Shown: positions 14,984 through 25,200 of the stretch, in pieces
Layout: every line of letters begins with the position of its first letter
Numbering within the stretch: the first letter of the stretch is position 1
DNA from: Christensenella sp. UBA1214
GTDB taxonomy: Bacteria; Bacillota; Clostridia; Christensenellales; CAG-138
Length of the DNA stretch: 36,009 nt
NCBI GenBank assembly: GCA_002309375.1
Contig: DBXK01000030.1
Coordinates: 1-36,009, forward strand
Direction: 5' to 3'
The notes under the pieces: model-generated
What the model was told of the DNA's origin: nothing
The model's database searches: none
What the model saw: only the letters and a program-made list of their open reading frames with translations
Position numbers and translations under genes: made by a program

Positions 14984-16306
14984 TCAGTCGATCGGGTAGC
15001 CGCTTGTCTTGAAGGGCGTGTCGTCGCCGGGCATATTATCCTTCGAAAGCGGATACTTGTTCACGTAAAGGAGGAATCCGATGCCGTATTCATCCTGACG
15101 CTGCCTGGTGAAGAATTCTTCGCGCTTTGCGGCGGCGGTTTCGCCGATCAGGTACAGATACTGGATCTCGGCCCATTTCGCCATGCCTTCATACATGAGC
15201 AGGCGTGCGGGGCCGTTCAGCTTCTTGAAAACCTTCGGATCGTTCCAATGCGTGAACTGCCAGATATGCGTCATTTCATGCGCAAAGGTCGCGATCACTG
15301 AAAGGCGAGGTGCGCCGTTCTCGAGGTTGATCGAGTACTGCTTCTTCTTGTCCTCAACAGCAACGCCGAGCACGAGTATGCTCTTGCTGTCAACATCGCT
15401 GAGGGGCATTTTCAGCTTCTTCTTGAGCTTGCGCTCCTCGAGCATCTCGATCTCGATCGGGACGGTGATCGACGCGCCGAAGAACACCTCGAGGTTCAGC
15501 AGGACCTTTTTATAGATCTCCTTCAGCTCGCTCAGGGATTTCACAAGGGTGCGGCTGCAGTTCGTGCAGCGGATCCTGCCGTCGGGAAGACGATAATAGT
15601 CGACTCCGGAGATCGGCACTCCGCAATAGGAACAGGTCATGCCGGTCTCATCCTTTTCTTCGGCCTGACGCACTGCTTCGGCATAGTCCTTGCCGGTCCT
15701 TGCCTTGCGCAGTTCGCCTCCGTCGAAACCGAGACCGCAGAGGAAGTCCTTCGTTCCGGTCAGGTCAAGGGTGGGCATCTCAGCGCCTTTGCCGTAGTAA
15801 AGATATGCCCTTTCGTGGTAGGGCTTCTTGCTGCGGCGGCCGAAGCTGTCGATCTCATCCTCGGCTGCTTCACGGGAGCCGGGAGCGGCCGAACCGGAGG
15901 CAACAGGGGAGGCGCCGGAGGGATCCGATGGATCGGATGAACGGCGGCAGCCATTTGCATCATTCAGAGCCTGAAGCGCATCGAGCTCCTCGCGAAGCTC
16001 GGCAGTGAGCTCGCCCTTTTTGATATCCACCGATACTTCCGGCGTTTCCGGAGCCGCGGGGATATTGGCAGGCTCTGCTGCTTCGTCAGCTTTGGGTTCG
16101 GTGAAGGCCTCGGGAGCTTCGGCCTTGACGGGGATCTCGGGAACTTCAGCTTCTGCGGGAAGCTCGGAGATCTCAGCCTCGGCGCCGGTAATGGCTTCGG
16201 CGGCGTCAATGACTGCTTCCGGTTCGGAAAGCGTTTCCGGAACCTCCTGCTCCGCGATGGGGGCAGGGATCTCGCCGTTCGCGAGTTTTTCGATTTCGTT
16301 AGTCAT
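14984..16306 (-). CDS. zinc-ribbon plus HExxH metallopeptidase, DA1-like architecture
   Basis: A 440-residue soluble protein, last gene of the five-gene operon. Its first 105 residues are a Glu/Ala/Pro-rich low-complexity arm, followed by a Ser/Pro linker. A zinc ribbon with CSYCG and RIRCTNCSR (Cys227, 230, 249 and 252, counted from an ATG at 16312) precedes a peptidase domain with FAHEMTHIWQFTHW (HEMTH, 345-349) and, 30 residues later, YEGMAKWAEIQYLY, which supplies a likely third zinc-binding Glu. The order zinc-binding module then HExxH peptidase resembles plant DA1 peptidases, but there is no proof of homology. I prefer the ATG at 16306 because GGAGG is six bases before it; an ATG at 16312 is too close to the ribosome site. 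It overlaps the end of the upstream gene by 8 bases. Confidence 0.7.
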   Translation of the reverse strand: MTNEIEKLANGEIPAPIAEQEVPETLSEPEAVIDAAEAITGAEAEISELPAEAEVPEIPVKAEAPEAFTEPKADEAAEPANIPAAPETPEVSVDIKKGELTAELREELDALQALNDANGCRRSSDPSDPSGASPVASGSAAPGSREAAEDEIDSFGRRSKKPYHERAYLYYGKGAEMPTLDLTGTKDFLCGLGFDGGELRKARTGKDYAEAVRQAEEKDETGMTCSYCGVPISGVDYYRLPDGRIRCTNCSRTLVKSLSELKEIYKKVLLNLEVFFGASITVPIEIEMLEERKLKKKLKMPLSDVDSKSILVLGVAVEDKKKQYSINLENGAPRLSVIATFAHEMTHIWQFTHWNDPKVFKKLNGPARLLMYEGMAKWAEIQYLYLIGETAAAKREEFFTRQRQDEYGIGFLLYVNKYPLSKDNMPGDDTPFKTSGYPID

Positions 16307-19300
16307 TGCCATCCTCCTTGGTCACACCGGCTCCTTCCGCTGCGGTTTCGCCGGACTGCCCGGCCGAGTCCTGCTGAGCCTCCGGATCGCCGCTTTCTGC
16401 TCCATCCGGATTCTCATCGGAGCCTTCTTCGCCGTGCTTGGACTTCTTCTTTTTCTTCTTGTCCTTCTTGTCCTTCTTGTCTTTCTTGTCCTTCTTGCCG
16501 AAGAGCTTTCCGAAGAAGCCGCCCTTTTCTTTCTTGGGTTTTTCGGCTTGTTCCGACTGCCCCTCGGTAGTTTCCGACGGCTCGCCGCCTTCCGTTTCGG
16601 GCGCTGTGCCTTCAGCGGGGGGCGTCATGCCTTCGGGTTCTGCTTTCTTCTTTTTCTTCTTGCCGAAGAGCTTTCCGAAGAAACCGACTTTCTTTTCGGG
16701 TTTCTCGGGAGCTTCGGAGTTTTCGGGCGTTTCTCCACCTTCGCCGGGGAGGACCTTTTCAGCTTCTCCCGAAGGCGCGCCTTCAGCAGGAGTTTCACCT
16801 TCGGCAGGTGCTTCGCCTTCGGCTTTTTCTTCGCCCTTCTTCTTTTTCTTCTTGCCGAAGAGCTTTCCGAAGAAGCCGCCCTTTTCCTTCTTGGGCTTTT
16901 CGGGCGTTTCTCCGCCTTCACCGGCGCCTTCGCCCTCGGGCTTTTCTCCGTTTTCACCCTTCTTGTTCTTCTTTCTCTTAAACAGCGATCCGATCCAACC
17001 GAAGAAGCGGCTGAAGATGTTCTTCTTCTTTCCTTCATTCTTCTCGTTGTTCTTTTCGATCGCTTCGATCGCCTCGGAGATGGTGCTCACGCTTTCTGCG
17101 GCAGCTGCATCATTGGCCTCGCTCAGGCTCTGCTCGATCATTTCATCATTCCAGGAGAGGTAGTCCGAAACGATCTGGAGGATCCTGCCGATGCTGCGTT
17201 CGACCGAAACGAGCAGGCCGATATCGAGCTGACTGTCCTCGATGATGTAGATCGCTTTCTCGGAGCCGAGGCAGCCGTCCGCAAAAGCGATGCTGTAGGT
17301 CAGCGGGATATCGATCTCGCCGGGGGTCACAGCGATCACAAACGGACTGTTCTCGGCAAACAGAGTAACGAACACTTCGTTGAGGACATTGGTCAGAGTC
17401 ATTCTGATCCTGTCGGTGAAAGCATCGCCAAGCTTCGAAAAATCGAGTTTAAGCAGCTGCTTGTTGAAATACTTGCGCTCCGGAACACCATTGAGCTCGA
17501 CCTTGTCGCCGTTCTCGAAATCGTTGTAAGATCTCAGCCTCCAGTAAGTCGAGGTTTCGACTCTGAAATCGGCAAACTGGTAATAGATGTCGATGTTGTT
17601 GACCGTCTTGAGATCGCCCATCGCATCGGAATCCGCGATGCGGTCGATGGTGTACTTTCGGACCTGCCTGTAGTAAAGCCTGCCGTTGATATGCTCGGAG
17701 GCTCTGCGGACAAGGATGCGGTTATCCGCGGTGACGGAGACCATTTCATAGTATTTGCCGTTCAGAGTGAAGAACTGGCCGGGCAAATACTTTTGATAGA
17801 TATGACCCTTGAGCTCGGTACCGATGAAGCTGTTTTCGCCTTCGCGCTCCGCGATATAGCTCGCGTTCTTGAGGTCATCGAGGATGATCTCCGCAAAGTC
17901 CTTGTTCTCGATCGAGTAAACGCTTTCGAAAGAACCGAGATCGACGGAATACCTTCTTGCAAAGCGGATCGTTTGAGCCTTTCTGAAGGAGATATCCTTG
18001 CCCTTGCCGCGGCTGCGGACGGTGATGATCGGGTTGCCCTCGCCGTCGCGCTCGGTGTTCTCGTTGACGCCGAACAATACGCAGATCTCGTTCCAAAGAT
18101 CGGTCTCCGGGTCGTCGGCGCTGAAGCCCATGAGCAGCAGCTCGCGCTTGAGTTCATCCTCGCTCACGCCGTCGACGCAGAGCTTCAGACAGATCGTGAG
18201 AACGGAGTTGCGCTTCGTTCTTGCGTAATCTGCGGCGAAATAGGGGATGGCTTTAGCGTCCGCAGTGAACAGACCGTTGTTCTCGGTCATGTATTCGCGG
18301 AGCATGTATTCCCTGGAGATAACGTTGACAAAGCCCTGCTTGAGAGAGATCGTCGCAAAATTGCGCTTTGTCTCGAAAACGTTGTTTCGTTCGTCTTCAA
18401 CGATCACGTAGGAGAAATCGTTCATCCGCTCGTTGCACATATTGAACGATGTGCGGAAATACTTATCGAAGGTCTCCTGCGTTTGCGGAAGTCCGGCATA
18501 ATCGAGAAGATCGTAATAATACTGCTTTGCGATCCAATGCGCATCGAGAACGGGATAGACCTCGCCGCCGTACCAAACGCTCTTGGGCACCTGGTTCTTG
18601 AGCGCGACCATAGAAAGCTCCGTGCCCATGCCGAGATACCTCGAAACGCCGGGAACGATGCGGTGCTGGATATAGTCGCTGTCGGCCGCCCAACACATAT
18701 AGGAGCTCATGCCGCGGGGGTATTCGGTTGCGGCAACCTCCGTGATGTTGGTCATGAGGATGTGCGAGAGCGAGTCGACAAGGCCGTCGCAGTTGCGGTC
18801 GACCGAGCAGAAGGTGATCTGCCTGTCCGAACCGCAGCACTTGATCAGAAGGTTCAAACCGATCTGCGCCGTTGTGACGAGCTTGGAGGGCTCCACGATG
18901 AAGATGAACCCGACCTTCTTGAGGAATTCGATGTTCGCTTTATGGATCTCAAGGTCATGCACGCCGGAACGGGAAATGATGCCGATGTCGGGGAGATCGT
19001 CTGGATCGCAGCGCTTGCCGTTCAGCACGCCGATCTTCCAAAGGTCGGAAACATTCGTTGCTTCGCGCATGCCCGTTCTGCACCAGCTGATAAGATCCTC
19101 CGTCGTTCCGTGCGTTCCGAGAACGATCAGGATCTTCCCGTTCCTCAGCAGCGAATGGTTCATCGCATAAAAGGCGTAGGGGATCAGCTTGTCATAGAAC
19201 GGGGTGTTGAAGAGCAGGCTCTTGCCGGACGCAAGGTCGAAACCGCTGCGGACATAATCCGCATCGGGCTTGAGCCCGTTCTCCATCTTGGAACGGATGA

Positions 19301-20162
19301 ACAGAGCATAGTTCCTGCCGGTATGCCCGCCTTCCTCCTCGATTGCGGAAAGGATGTTGTCGATCGAGCCGCCGGTGAAGAGCTCATCGCTGAAGGTAGT
19401 CCCGTCCGAAAGCAGCTTGTCGCCGAACAGCGTCCTGAGCGGTTTCCTGAGGAGCGAATAATTGGCATTGCGCTCGGAGGTATCCGCAGCCATTGTGATC
19501 GACTTTTCAGCTGCTTCCTCCTTGCTTTCGCCGTCGATATAGAAGGCGAGTTCGCCGAGGAAGATCAGAGCGAAGACAGGATAGAACGGGGCGGATATCA
19601 GGCCGTACTTCAGCAGGAAGCATGCAACGATGAACGCGATGAAAACGATGACCGCGCCGCCGTAATAAAGATACTTCAGGAAGGAACGAGCCTGGCCGAA
19701 ATGGGGTTTGATGTACCACTGATCGTCGTCCTCGTCATAGGTGTAGAAGACGGAAACGAGCTTGCCCGGAAGCGAGTCCTTCTTGATCTTGAAGCGTCCG
19801 CAGATCGCGGTAATGATGCGCTTGAGGATCACGTGAACGACCAGCGCGGCAATGTTGAAGGCGAACAGCAGTATGAACAGCGCATACTTCGAATACACCC
19901 TCGTGATGAAGTCGGCAACCTTCTTGAGCTTGATCTTTTCGATCAGATCGGCAAGTTTGACGATCAGCGTTCCGAGAACGTTGCTGAGCTTTGTTATGAA
20001 GATGAACAGTATGATGCAGTAAATAACTGCGGCGATCGGCATAAGGAACTGCTTATACCGGGACTCCTTCTTGAGGTTCGCCTTCCTGTTCAGGTACATA
20101 AACAGAACGAGCGGGATGATGCAGAGCATCAGTTTTAAGATGAAGAGCAGTTTACCTATCAT
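16299..20162 (-). CDS. multi-span membrane protein with degenerate SF2-helicase-like core and basic repeat tail
   Basis: A 1287-residue protein. Residues 1-211 carry about five membrane helices (near 5-24, 39-59, 92-113, 160-185 and 192-208). The core has a P-loop-like GFDLASGKSLLFNTPFYDK (Lys314), KILIVLG near 340, IGFIFIV-type strand with VEPSKL near 423 where a DExx box would sit, ITFCSVDRNCDGLVDSL near 450, and a beta-rich section GKYYEMVSVTADNRILVRRA near 800. This ordering resembles SF2 helicases, but the catalytic Asp of motif II is Val, so activity is doubtful. From about residue 1040 a disordered tail repeats FFGKLFGKKKKKK-type motifs between acidic Pro/Gly/Glu linkers. The start has GGAGGAG at six bases and overlaps the gene before it by 11 bases. 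Alternative: a membrane NTPase of another class. Confidence 0.55.
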   Translation of the reverse strand: MIGKLLFILKLMLCIIPLVLFMYLNRKANLKKESRYKQFLMPIAAVIYCIILFIFITKLSNVLGTLIVKLADLIEKIKLKKVADFITRVYSKYALFILLFAFNIAALVVHVILKRIITAICGRFKIKKDSLPGKLVSVFYTYDEDDDQWYIKPHFGQARSFLKYLYYGGAVIVFIAFIVACFLLKYGLISAPFYPVFALIFLGELAFYIDGESKEEAAEKSITMAADTSERNANYSLLRKPLRTLFGDKLLSDGTTFSDELFTGGSIDNILSAIEEEGGHTGRNYALFIRSKMENGLKPDADYVRSGFDLASGKSLLFNTPFYDKLIPYAFYAMNHSLLRNGKILIVLGTHGTTEDLISWCRTGMREATNVSDLWKIGVLNGKRCDPDDLPDIGIISRSGVHDLEIHKANIEFLKKVGFIFIVEPSKLVTTAQIGLNLLIKCCGSDRQITFCSVDRNCDGLVDSLSHILMTNITEVAATEYPRGMSSYMCWAADSDYIQHRIVPGVSRYLGMGTELSMVALKNQVPKSVWYGGEVYPVLDAHWIAKQYYYDLLDYAGLPQTQETFDKYFRTSFNMCNERMNDFSYVIVEDERNNVFETKRNFATISLKQGFVNVISREYMLREYMTENNGLFTADAKAIPYFAADYARTKRNSVLTICLKLCVDGVSEDELKRELLLMGFSADDPETDLWNEICVLFGVNENTERDGEGNPIITVRSRGKGKDISFRKAQTIRFARRYSVDLGSFESVYSIENKDFAEIILDDLKNASYIAEREGENSFIGTELKGHIYQKYLPGQFFTLNGKYYEMVSVTADNRILVRRASEHINGRLYYRQVRKYTIDRIADSDAMGDLKTVNNIDIYYQFADFRVETSTYWRLRSYNDFENGDKVELNGVPERKYFNKQLLKLDFSKLGDAFTDRIRMTLTNVLNEVFVTLFAENSPFVIAVTPGEIDIPLTYSIAFADGCLGSEKAIYIIEDSQLDIGLLVSVERSIGRILQIVSDYLSWNDEMIEQSLSEANDAAAAESVSTISEAIEAIEKNNEKNEGKKKNIFSRFFGWIGSLFKRKKNKKGENGEKPEGEGAGEGGETPEKPKKEKGGFFGKLFGKKKKKKGEEKAEGEAPAEGETPAEGAPSGEAEKVLPGEGGETPENSEAPEKPEKKVGFFGKLFGKKKKKKAEPEGMTPPAEGTAPETEGGEPSETTEGQSEQAEKPKKEKGGFFGKLFGKKDKKDKKDKKDKKKKKKSKHGEEGSDENPDGAESGDPEAQQDSAGQSGETAAEGAGVTKEDGND
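16461..16496. repeat. four tandem 9-base units in the Lys/Asp tail
   Basis: Four copies of GTCCTTCTT (the third differs by one base) code for repeated Lys-Lys-Asp on the minus strand. Slippage in 9-base steps would keep the reading frame and change tail length. Confidence 0.8.
16490..17034 (-). repeat. protein-level repeats of basic amphipathic motif in the membrane protein tail
   Basis: Three near-identical coding segments (about 16496-16540, 16644-16704 and 16834-16900) encode GFFGKLFGKK preceded by EKPKKEKG or a variant and followed by a Lys run. A fourth, older copy (about 16964-17034) encodes NIFSRFFGWIGSLFKRKK. Each would form a short helix with one Phe/Leu face and one Lys face, suited to bind acidic membranes. 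Linkers between them are Glu/Pro/Gly-rich. Confidence 0.8.
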
Positions 20163-22239
20163 AGATCTCCTCCATCCTAAGCATGATACGCTTTATGTAG
20201 CTCGAGGGAACAGTGATCATGTTGCCGCTGATCAGGAAATCGACCTGCCTTGTATCACCGGCAAGGAAGGGAGCGGGGTAGTCATACTCCGCCTTCATGC
20301 CGAAATCGTACTCGTACGGTTGGATCATAGCGTCGTCGAAATACCTCTTGTCAAGGATATAATCGCTGTAATCTTCGATAAGATACGCACGCTTTCTCTT
20401 GATATCTTCCTCGTGCTTTTTGCGGATCCGGATGCTCTTTGTGTATTCATCGGGATTGTTTTCACAGAAGCGAAGCACGGCGTTGCCGCGGCGCACATTG
20501 CAGACCGAGCTGAGATACCCGGAGAAATCCTGCATCGCGCGCTTAACGTTGTTCAGATCTTCTGTGGTTTCGTTGTTGAAGTCACGCACTGCGTTGGTCA
20601 GCGGTTTGCGCAGCAGCAGCAGCGCTGCGATGACCAGGAAAATGACCAGCACAAGCATAACGCCGATCATGATCGCCGCGACAACGACGGATTTCACCGA
20701 TGCCGCGTTGTTGATAAGCAGCGGAAGGAGGCAAATGAGGAAGAGGCCGATGCATACAGCGGAGAGGGCGAGGGTCGCCTTCTTCGTCATTCGTGTATTT
20801 ATGACCTTCTTTACAGTCTCCGACCGCTTTTTCATGGAATCGATAACGCCGGATGATCCGGAAAAATCGGGCGGCATGGTTTGGATCATTTTGTCCTCTG
20901 CCGCGTCGGTGTATTCGCGGATATCATCCATTTGGAATGAGGTCAGCCTTGAAACGTTCGCACCGTCGATCTCGCTGAGATAGCTGAGTTTTCCGATGCT
21001 CTTCTTTGCCGAACGGTCCTGCTGCTTGATTATGTATGCCATTGCCTGCTCGGCCTCGGTATAACCCGCTCTCCATTTTTCGCTTTCGTTTTCCGGCCAG
21101 TCCGAGGCAAGACCGAACTTGCTGTCGACCTCAAGCGCATCCGTGTCGCAGCTCTTATCGAGCGTGACGGGAACATCGGCAGGGATGAGGAACAGCGCGG
21201 CGGCTTCTTTGTCGGTCAGCTCGCCGGGCATTTCGGACTTTATTTTATCGATCTCGTTGCCAATGACCTCGAGCGTTGATGAAAGCTTCTTTTCATATGA
21301 AGTTGCCATCACGCACAGAGGCGTTTCGTCATTATCGAGCTCGAGCGAATAAAGCCTCCTTGCCTTCATTGCGCTTGCCGGAACGGCATTTGATGCGAAA
21401 ACGAGAAGCGTATAAAGGAAACGGATGCGGTCATTCCGGTGATTCCTGTGGGAAGCCGGAAGCACGTCGAACACCATGAAACGCATTTTGTCGAACAGCA
21501 TATTGCGGTCGACAAACTCGGAATAATCATTGGTGGAATGGATATTCCAGTATGGTTCGGGGTCGAAAAAGCCGTTCTCGGTAATGCGTTCCGAAATGCA
21601 GTAGATCTCCGACGGGTAGGCTATATTGATCGACCTGCCGCCAGTGAACTCACGGCGGATCGTTTCCTTAAGCCTCAACTCGCGGCGGTACTGATCGCGC
21701 TCCATGGACTCAAGATGCATGCTCGGCTTTTTATCATCTTCGCCGAGTACATCCATGGCCCAATCGGTCGCATCCTTCTTTTCGTGCACATCCTCAAGAA
21801 CATAGTCGGCCGGGCGGAAAGAAAGCCATGTGGCCAGCTGTGTCAGGGGAAGGTGCATCGCACTTCTGAAAACGGATTCTTTGGCAGCGGACAGTTCGCT
21901 GAAATACCTTTCCCAGTCTCTCTGCCATTCTTCCCAGACTCCTTCGGGCTGCGAGGACGGCTTGCGGATCGCGGAAATGGCGCTGTGATCGACCTCGTCA
22001 AAAGGATTTTGTTCCTTTTTGAGTTTATCACTGCAGCTGTGGACTATCACAGCCCGCCATTCCCTGGTCCGGCCGACGGTATCCAGAAGGGCGGGGACAG
22101 ACTCGCGCAGAGTCTGCCCCTCGGGATTCCAGGCGCAGAAAACGAGATCCGGATCCGCGAAAAACGGTTCGAAGAACAGACGGTTATCCTTTTGTATGGC
22201 GTCAATATGATGTTGTTCAGCTATTAACACCGTAAGCAT
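20152..22239 (-). CDS. two-span membrane protein of the tubulin-like operon
   Basis: A 695-residue protein that I cannot assign to a named family. The N-terminal 480 residues are cytosolic in appearance. They begin MLTVLIAEQHHIDAIQK and contain VGRTREWRAVIVHS near residue 52-67, a strand-helix pattern suggesting a Rossmann-like domain. Two membrane helices follow near 488-510 and 517-543. The C-terminal 150 residues are charged, include a coil (YTKSIRIRKKHEEDIKRKRA) and end SSYIKRIMLRMEEIYDR. The start has GGAG at eight bases and lies 22 bases after the tubulin-like gene. It overlaps the next gene by 11 bases. By context it is a membrane adaptor for the tubulin-like GTPase; no enzymatic motif is visible. 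Confidence 0.7.
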   Translation of the reverse strand: MLTVLIAEQHHIDAIQKDNRLFFEPFFADPDLVFCAWNPEGQTLRESVPALLDTVGRTREWRAVIVHSCSDKLKKEQNPFDEVDHSAISAIRKPSSQPEGVWEEWQRDWERYFSELSAAKESVFRSAMHLPLTQLATWLSFRPADYVLEDVHEKKDATDWAMDVLGEDDKKPSMHLESMERDQYRRELRLKETIRREFTGGRSINIAYPSEIYCISERITENGFFDPEPYWNIHSTNDYSEFVDRNMLFDKMRFMVFDVLPASHRNHRNDRIRFLYTLLVFASNAVPASAMKARRLYSLELDNDETPLCVMATSYEKKLSSTLEVIGNEIDKIKSEMPGELTDKEAAALFLIPADVPVTLDKSCDTDALEVDSKFGLASDWPENESEKWRAGYTEAEQAMAYIIKQQDRSAKKSIGKLSYLSEIDGANVSRLTSFQMDDIREYTDAAEDKMIQTMPPDFSGSSGVIDSMKKRSETVKKVINTRMTKKATLALSAVCIGLFLICLLPLLINNAASVKSVVVAAIMIGVMLVLVIFLVIAALLLLRKPLTNAVRDFNNETTEDLNNVKRAMQDFSGYLSSVCNVRRGNAVLRFCENNPDEYTKSIRIRKKHEEDIKRKRAYLIEDYSDYILDKRYFDDAMIQPYEYDFGMKAEYDYPAPFLAGDTRQVDFLISGNMITVPSSYIKRIMLRMEEIYDR

Positions 22240-22261
22240 AGCTTATTCTCCGATCCTTAAC

Positions 22262-25200
22262 TCATTCCTTGTCGTTGAATTCCTTCGCAATTTTGTCGAG
22301 AAGAACTTCATAGTCTTCGGGTTCGGGTGCGGACATGATGACGTCCCTAATCTTGCGCTGAATGATGTCGATGACAGGATTCTCGTGCGCAGCGGGCGCA
22401 TGCATGTTCTCTTCAAAGTATTTGTAGTTTTTCTTGAGAAGATTCAGCTCGTCGGTCAGCCTTGTGCAGAGGACAAACTTGACGTCTTCTTCCTTCTCCC
22501 ACTTTGTGAACTCCTCGCGGAAGACGTCGATGACGGAATCGACCATCGTCGTCATCTCCGAAATGAAGCGTGCGGAGTTCGGCAGCGAGCAGTAATACAT
22601 GAGCGGGATGCAGAACAGGCTCGTCGGGTTCTCAACATAGAGATTGTCGTCGCCTTCGGGAACGGTCTTGTTCACGTAGTCGATCATGTTGCCTTCCCTG
22701 ATCCTGTTCTCCTTGTTGCGGAGGATCTCTTCCTTGAGCTCGTCAAGGCTCCTCTGAGTGCCGTCGAACTTGCATTCGATATCGGGATCCTCGCAGCCGG
22801 GCATGATCCTGAGAAGGTTGAAGTTCGCCATGTCGCGGAAGAACTCGGTATCCTCGTAGTTGCAGTTCTTGGCCTCGCTCATCGCCCTCTTGCGCGCCTT
22901 GATCATGCCGATATCTTCGACGACCTTGGAGTTGACATAGAGAGCATCGAGGATCTCATAGAATTCGTCGCACATCGTGCCGTTCGGAACGACGAGCTCA
23001 ACATCGCGGTTGTCGGAATTCCTGTAGATGAAGACCTTCTTGCCGTTGGCGACAGCGGAGAGGGACCTCTGCTGGATCGCGTTGTGGACAAGGCCGTAGA
23101 TGAACGCCTTGTGGATCTTCTTGATGACCTGCTGCTGATAGTTGAAGTCAAGCTCGGGCATGCTCTTGATCGAATCCCAACGCTTGTCGATGTGCGTGGA
23201 GATCGCCGCGTTCTTCGTGGAGTCGGGCCCGATGAGCTTCGCATACTCGGAATATGCCCTGTGGTAGGTACCGGAATCCTTGCGGCCGGTCTCGGTCTCG
23301 AAGGGAGCTGCGAACTTCTTGATCTTGTCGGGGGTGAGGTTATACAGCGCGTTGTAGAAATGGATCTCGTACTTGGAGACGGTTTCCACGGGTTCGCCGT
23401 TGGGCATGAGGTCCTTCACCCTGTAAGTCCTGTTGTCGAGCAGGGACTTGTTGTAGGCGCAGACCTTGATCTCGCGCGGTTCTTCGTTCGTTGCGCGCTG
23501 GATGGACGGCGCGGCGATCCTTGCGCCCATCGCGATGACTTCGAGGATATGGCGCTGAGCATCGGCGTTGGTGATCTTTTCGAAGATCTGCTGATCGCCG
23601 TTGTTCTCGCTGCGCAGGCGGAGACGCTCCTTGAGCCTCTGCTCGAGCTCGATCGCGCCGATGATATCCTTGTCGATATCGTCGCACTTTTCACGGACGC
23701 TGTTCTTGAAGTAGCCGAGGAGGATATCGTCGAAGATATTCTTGCGGCGATCTTCTTCAAGGTAGCCGCCGCCGTTGTCGAGTTCCATCTTGAAGATCGC
23801 GTTCTGCTTGACCGCGTCGAAGATATCGCCGTTGACCTCGGAATTGAGCATCGTGGTCTCCTTCTGAGCTTTCTGGAGGGAGAACCTGCTCAGCTCCTTA
23901 AGAAGACTGTCGGTCGCGCAGATGTTGACGCGGGAGTCGCCCTTCTTATACTTGAGCTCATCGGTAAGGTCGGTCTTGCTGCGCTCGAGGGACTTGACTT
24001 TGAATACGAAGGTGCTGAAGAACTCCTCATATTCCTTGATGAACGCCTTGATGTAATCATAACCCTTGACGTAGACCGCGTGCTTTGCGAGTTTCTTGCG
24101 GTAATCGTCGATCGCCATGAAGTAGCCGGGGATCTCCTGATTCGCTTCGTCATAGAGCTTCTTATAGCCCTTCAGCTTGTCTCCGAAGCTGGGCTTCTTT
24201 TCAAGCATCGCAAGGTTCTCGACGCCGGTGATCTTTTCCTTGGTGAACTTGAACTCGTATTCCTTTTCCTTCAGGCTCTCAAGGTATTCGGCGGCCTGGT
24301 TGGCTTCGCTGGAATTGACTTCCTTGAGGAACTCTTCCTCGAGCATGTAAAGCGCATACCTGACTGCGCAGGGATGGAAGATCTCACCCTGAGGATTCTT
24401 GATCAGCTGCTCGATGCTGTAGGCGTCCTTGATGACGGAAGTCTTCTGCTCGTTGGTGAATACGGCTTCCGCCCAGCGGCCAACGATGCCGGCGATGATC
24501 GGGTTGCCGTCCTTGCTCTTCGCTTCAACGATCTCGCGGTAGTTGGAAAGCGCCTCGACTGCGTCGGCGATCTTTTCATCGCCGGTGCCGAAGGAGTTGT
24601 AGGTCTCCCAGCCCTTCGCTGCGTCATAGGTGCCGTTGAAACGCTTGTCGTTGAGAACTACGCGGTTCGCCTGCTCTTCGATGCTCTGCTTATAGCGCTT
24701 GATCCTCTTGTCGAGCGAGTCGAGCTCGAAGGTGTTGATAAGGTCGGTGGAGAAGGGATCCTTGCCGTTGCGGAGAGTGTCGTTATAGACCTTGCCGTCG
24801 CTGTCCCAGGTCGACATCGGAACGCCGCGCTTTTTCTGCTCTGCCTTGTAGGCCTTGATGGCGTTGTCGTATTTCGTCCACTTCGTTGCTTCACCGTCGC
24901 CGCCGATGCTGTCGATGGCCAGATCGTAGGCAACGTAGTCCGCGATCTTCTCATAGGGATAGCAGATGACGCCCGCGCCGATGCCGCCGAAACGGTTGCG
25001 GCCGTAGTTGCCGGGCTTCGTCATTTCTTTAATGATATTGTCTTCAACCGAGAAGGCCTTCTTCTGCATCGGGCCGACGTTCTGCTCATAGAGCGCCTGA
25101 GCCGCCTGATCGCAGTACTGGCTGATGCTGATCATGGTGCTGTCCTCGGCGTCCTGACCGTCCATAAGGAAGCAGAAATCCATCGGAAGCAGGGAGAGGG

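Noticed and set aside
16005..20138. 1377-codon plus-strand open frame opposite the helicase-like gene
   Set aside because: It mirrors the codon bias of the minus-strand gene, has low-complexity Phe/Leu/Ser runs opposite the Lys-rich tail, and no ribosome site. A shadow.
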